DNA of 64,000 bases, taken from contig NW_024037065.1 in the NCBI RefSeq assembly GCF_015706575.1, positions 2,046,001 through 2,110,000 of the forward strand. Direction: 5' to 3'. This DNA comes from Patiria miniata (lineage: Eukaryota; Echinodermata; Asteroidea; Valvatida; Asterinidae). A model generated the notes under the pieces. That model was not told the DNA's origin and ran no database searches. It was given only the letters and a program-made list of their open reading frames with translations. The translations under genes were made by a program, and so were the position numbers. Numbering within the stretch: the stretch's first letter is position 1; each line of letters starts with the position of its first letter. Below are positions 63,618 to 64,000 of the stretch, piece after piece.

Positions 63618-64000
63618 TGTCACGGCAAGCGCAAAAGCGCCGCGGCAAGCGCAAAAGGGCCACGGCAAAAGCAAAAGCGCCGCGGCAAGCGCAAAAGGGC
63701 CACGGCAAAAGCAAAAGGGCCACGGCAAGCGCAAAAGGGCCACGGCAAAAGCAAAATCGCCGCGGCAAGTGCAAAAGGGCCACGGCAAAAGCAAAAGCGC
63801 CACGGCAAGCGAAAAGCGCCTCGGCAAACGGAAAGCGCCGCGGCAAGCGCAAAAGGGTCACAGCAAAAGCAAAAGCGCCGCGGCAAGCGCAAAAGGGCCA
63901 CGGCAAAAGCAAAAGCGCCGCGGCAAGCGCAAAAGGGCCACAGCAAAAGCACCGCGGCAAGCGCAAAAGGGCCACGGCAAAAACAAAAGCGCCGCGGCAA
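63618..64000. repeat. Roughly 39-bp minisatellite off the right edge
   Basis: Units of CGCCGCGGCAAGCGCAAAAG alternate with GGCCACGGCAAAAGCAAAAG, giving a compound unit of about 39 bases repeated at least nine times to the window end. Unit order is imperfect and one stretch (63800-63840) is shortened. Long minus-strand open frames across it are a by-product of the repeat. Confidence 0.93.

Noticed and set aside
63535..64000. Long minus-strand frames rich in Cys, Arg, Pro and Phe
   Set aside because: They are translations of the minisatellite, open in several frames at once.
63618..64000. Possible CRISPR array
   Set aside because: Units are contiguous with no unique spacers, and the DNA is eukaryotic.

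Overview
The window reads as nuclear DNA of a marine invertebrate animal. It is AT-rich, with long homopolymers, spliced genes, TACATGTACA-type microsatellites, and repeat families typical of metazoan genomes. I cannot fix the phylum. Almost nothing looks like an ordinary single-copy host gene: the window is a nest of mobile elements and virus-derived elements.

Left part (1-24.1 kb). A Ty3/gypsy reverse transcriptase fragment runs off the left edge. It is followed by a 2.7-kb non-autonomous DNA transposon (1383-4075) and a gene-poor stretch. A decayed minus-strand multi-exon gene (6.9-23.9 kb, DUF6589-like) has one intron interrupted by Polinton element 1 (11720-23156). That element is 11.4 kb, starts AG and ends CT, and has a perfect 6-bp target duplication (CCCCAT). 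Its terminal inverted repeats (TIRs) are about 4 kb and themselves carry genes: a death-domain protein, a spliced PC4-like DNA-binding protein and the integrase. The single-copy core holds a penton-like minor capsid protein, a basic core peptide, a major capsid protein and an adenain-like protease. I see no DNA polymerase or packaging ATPase.

Middle part (24.1-41 kb). Two arms of a 2.5-kb inverted repeat face each other across 11.6 kb. Between them is a 10-kb transposon (27946-37994; termini CACGGCTGTT, 4-bp CATG duplication) carrying a ten-exon RAG1-like gene. The gene has a RAG1-type N-terminus and RING finger followed by a RAG/Transib-like DDE core. It contains one visible frameshift. The element sits inside a fragment of its own last exon, and a 2.37-kb piece of it is tandemly duplicated almost without change.

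Right part (41-64 kb). A CR1/L2-like LINE is split in its endonuclease domain by Polinton element 2 (42732-56202, 13.5 kb, 450-bp TIRs). Element 2 has protein-primed DNA polymerase B, packaging ATPase, major capsid protein, a penton-like protein fused to a membrane segment, several small membrane proteins, a TFIIB-like factor and a frameshifted integrase. I find no cysteine protease. The two Polintons therefore carry partly complementary gene sets. To the right lie a degenerate DDE transposase, a 1.05-kb solo LTR with a GTAT duplication, and a minisatellite running off the edge.

Many genes carry single-base frameshifts. Some will be real decay, but long-read homopolymer errors cannot be excluded from the sequence alone.
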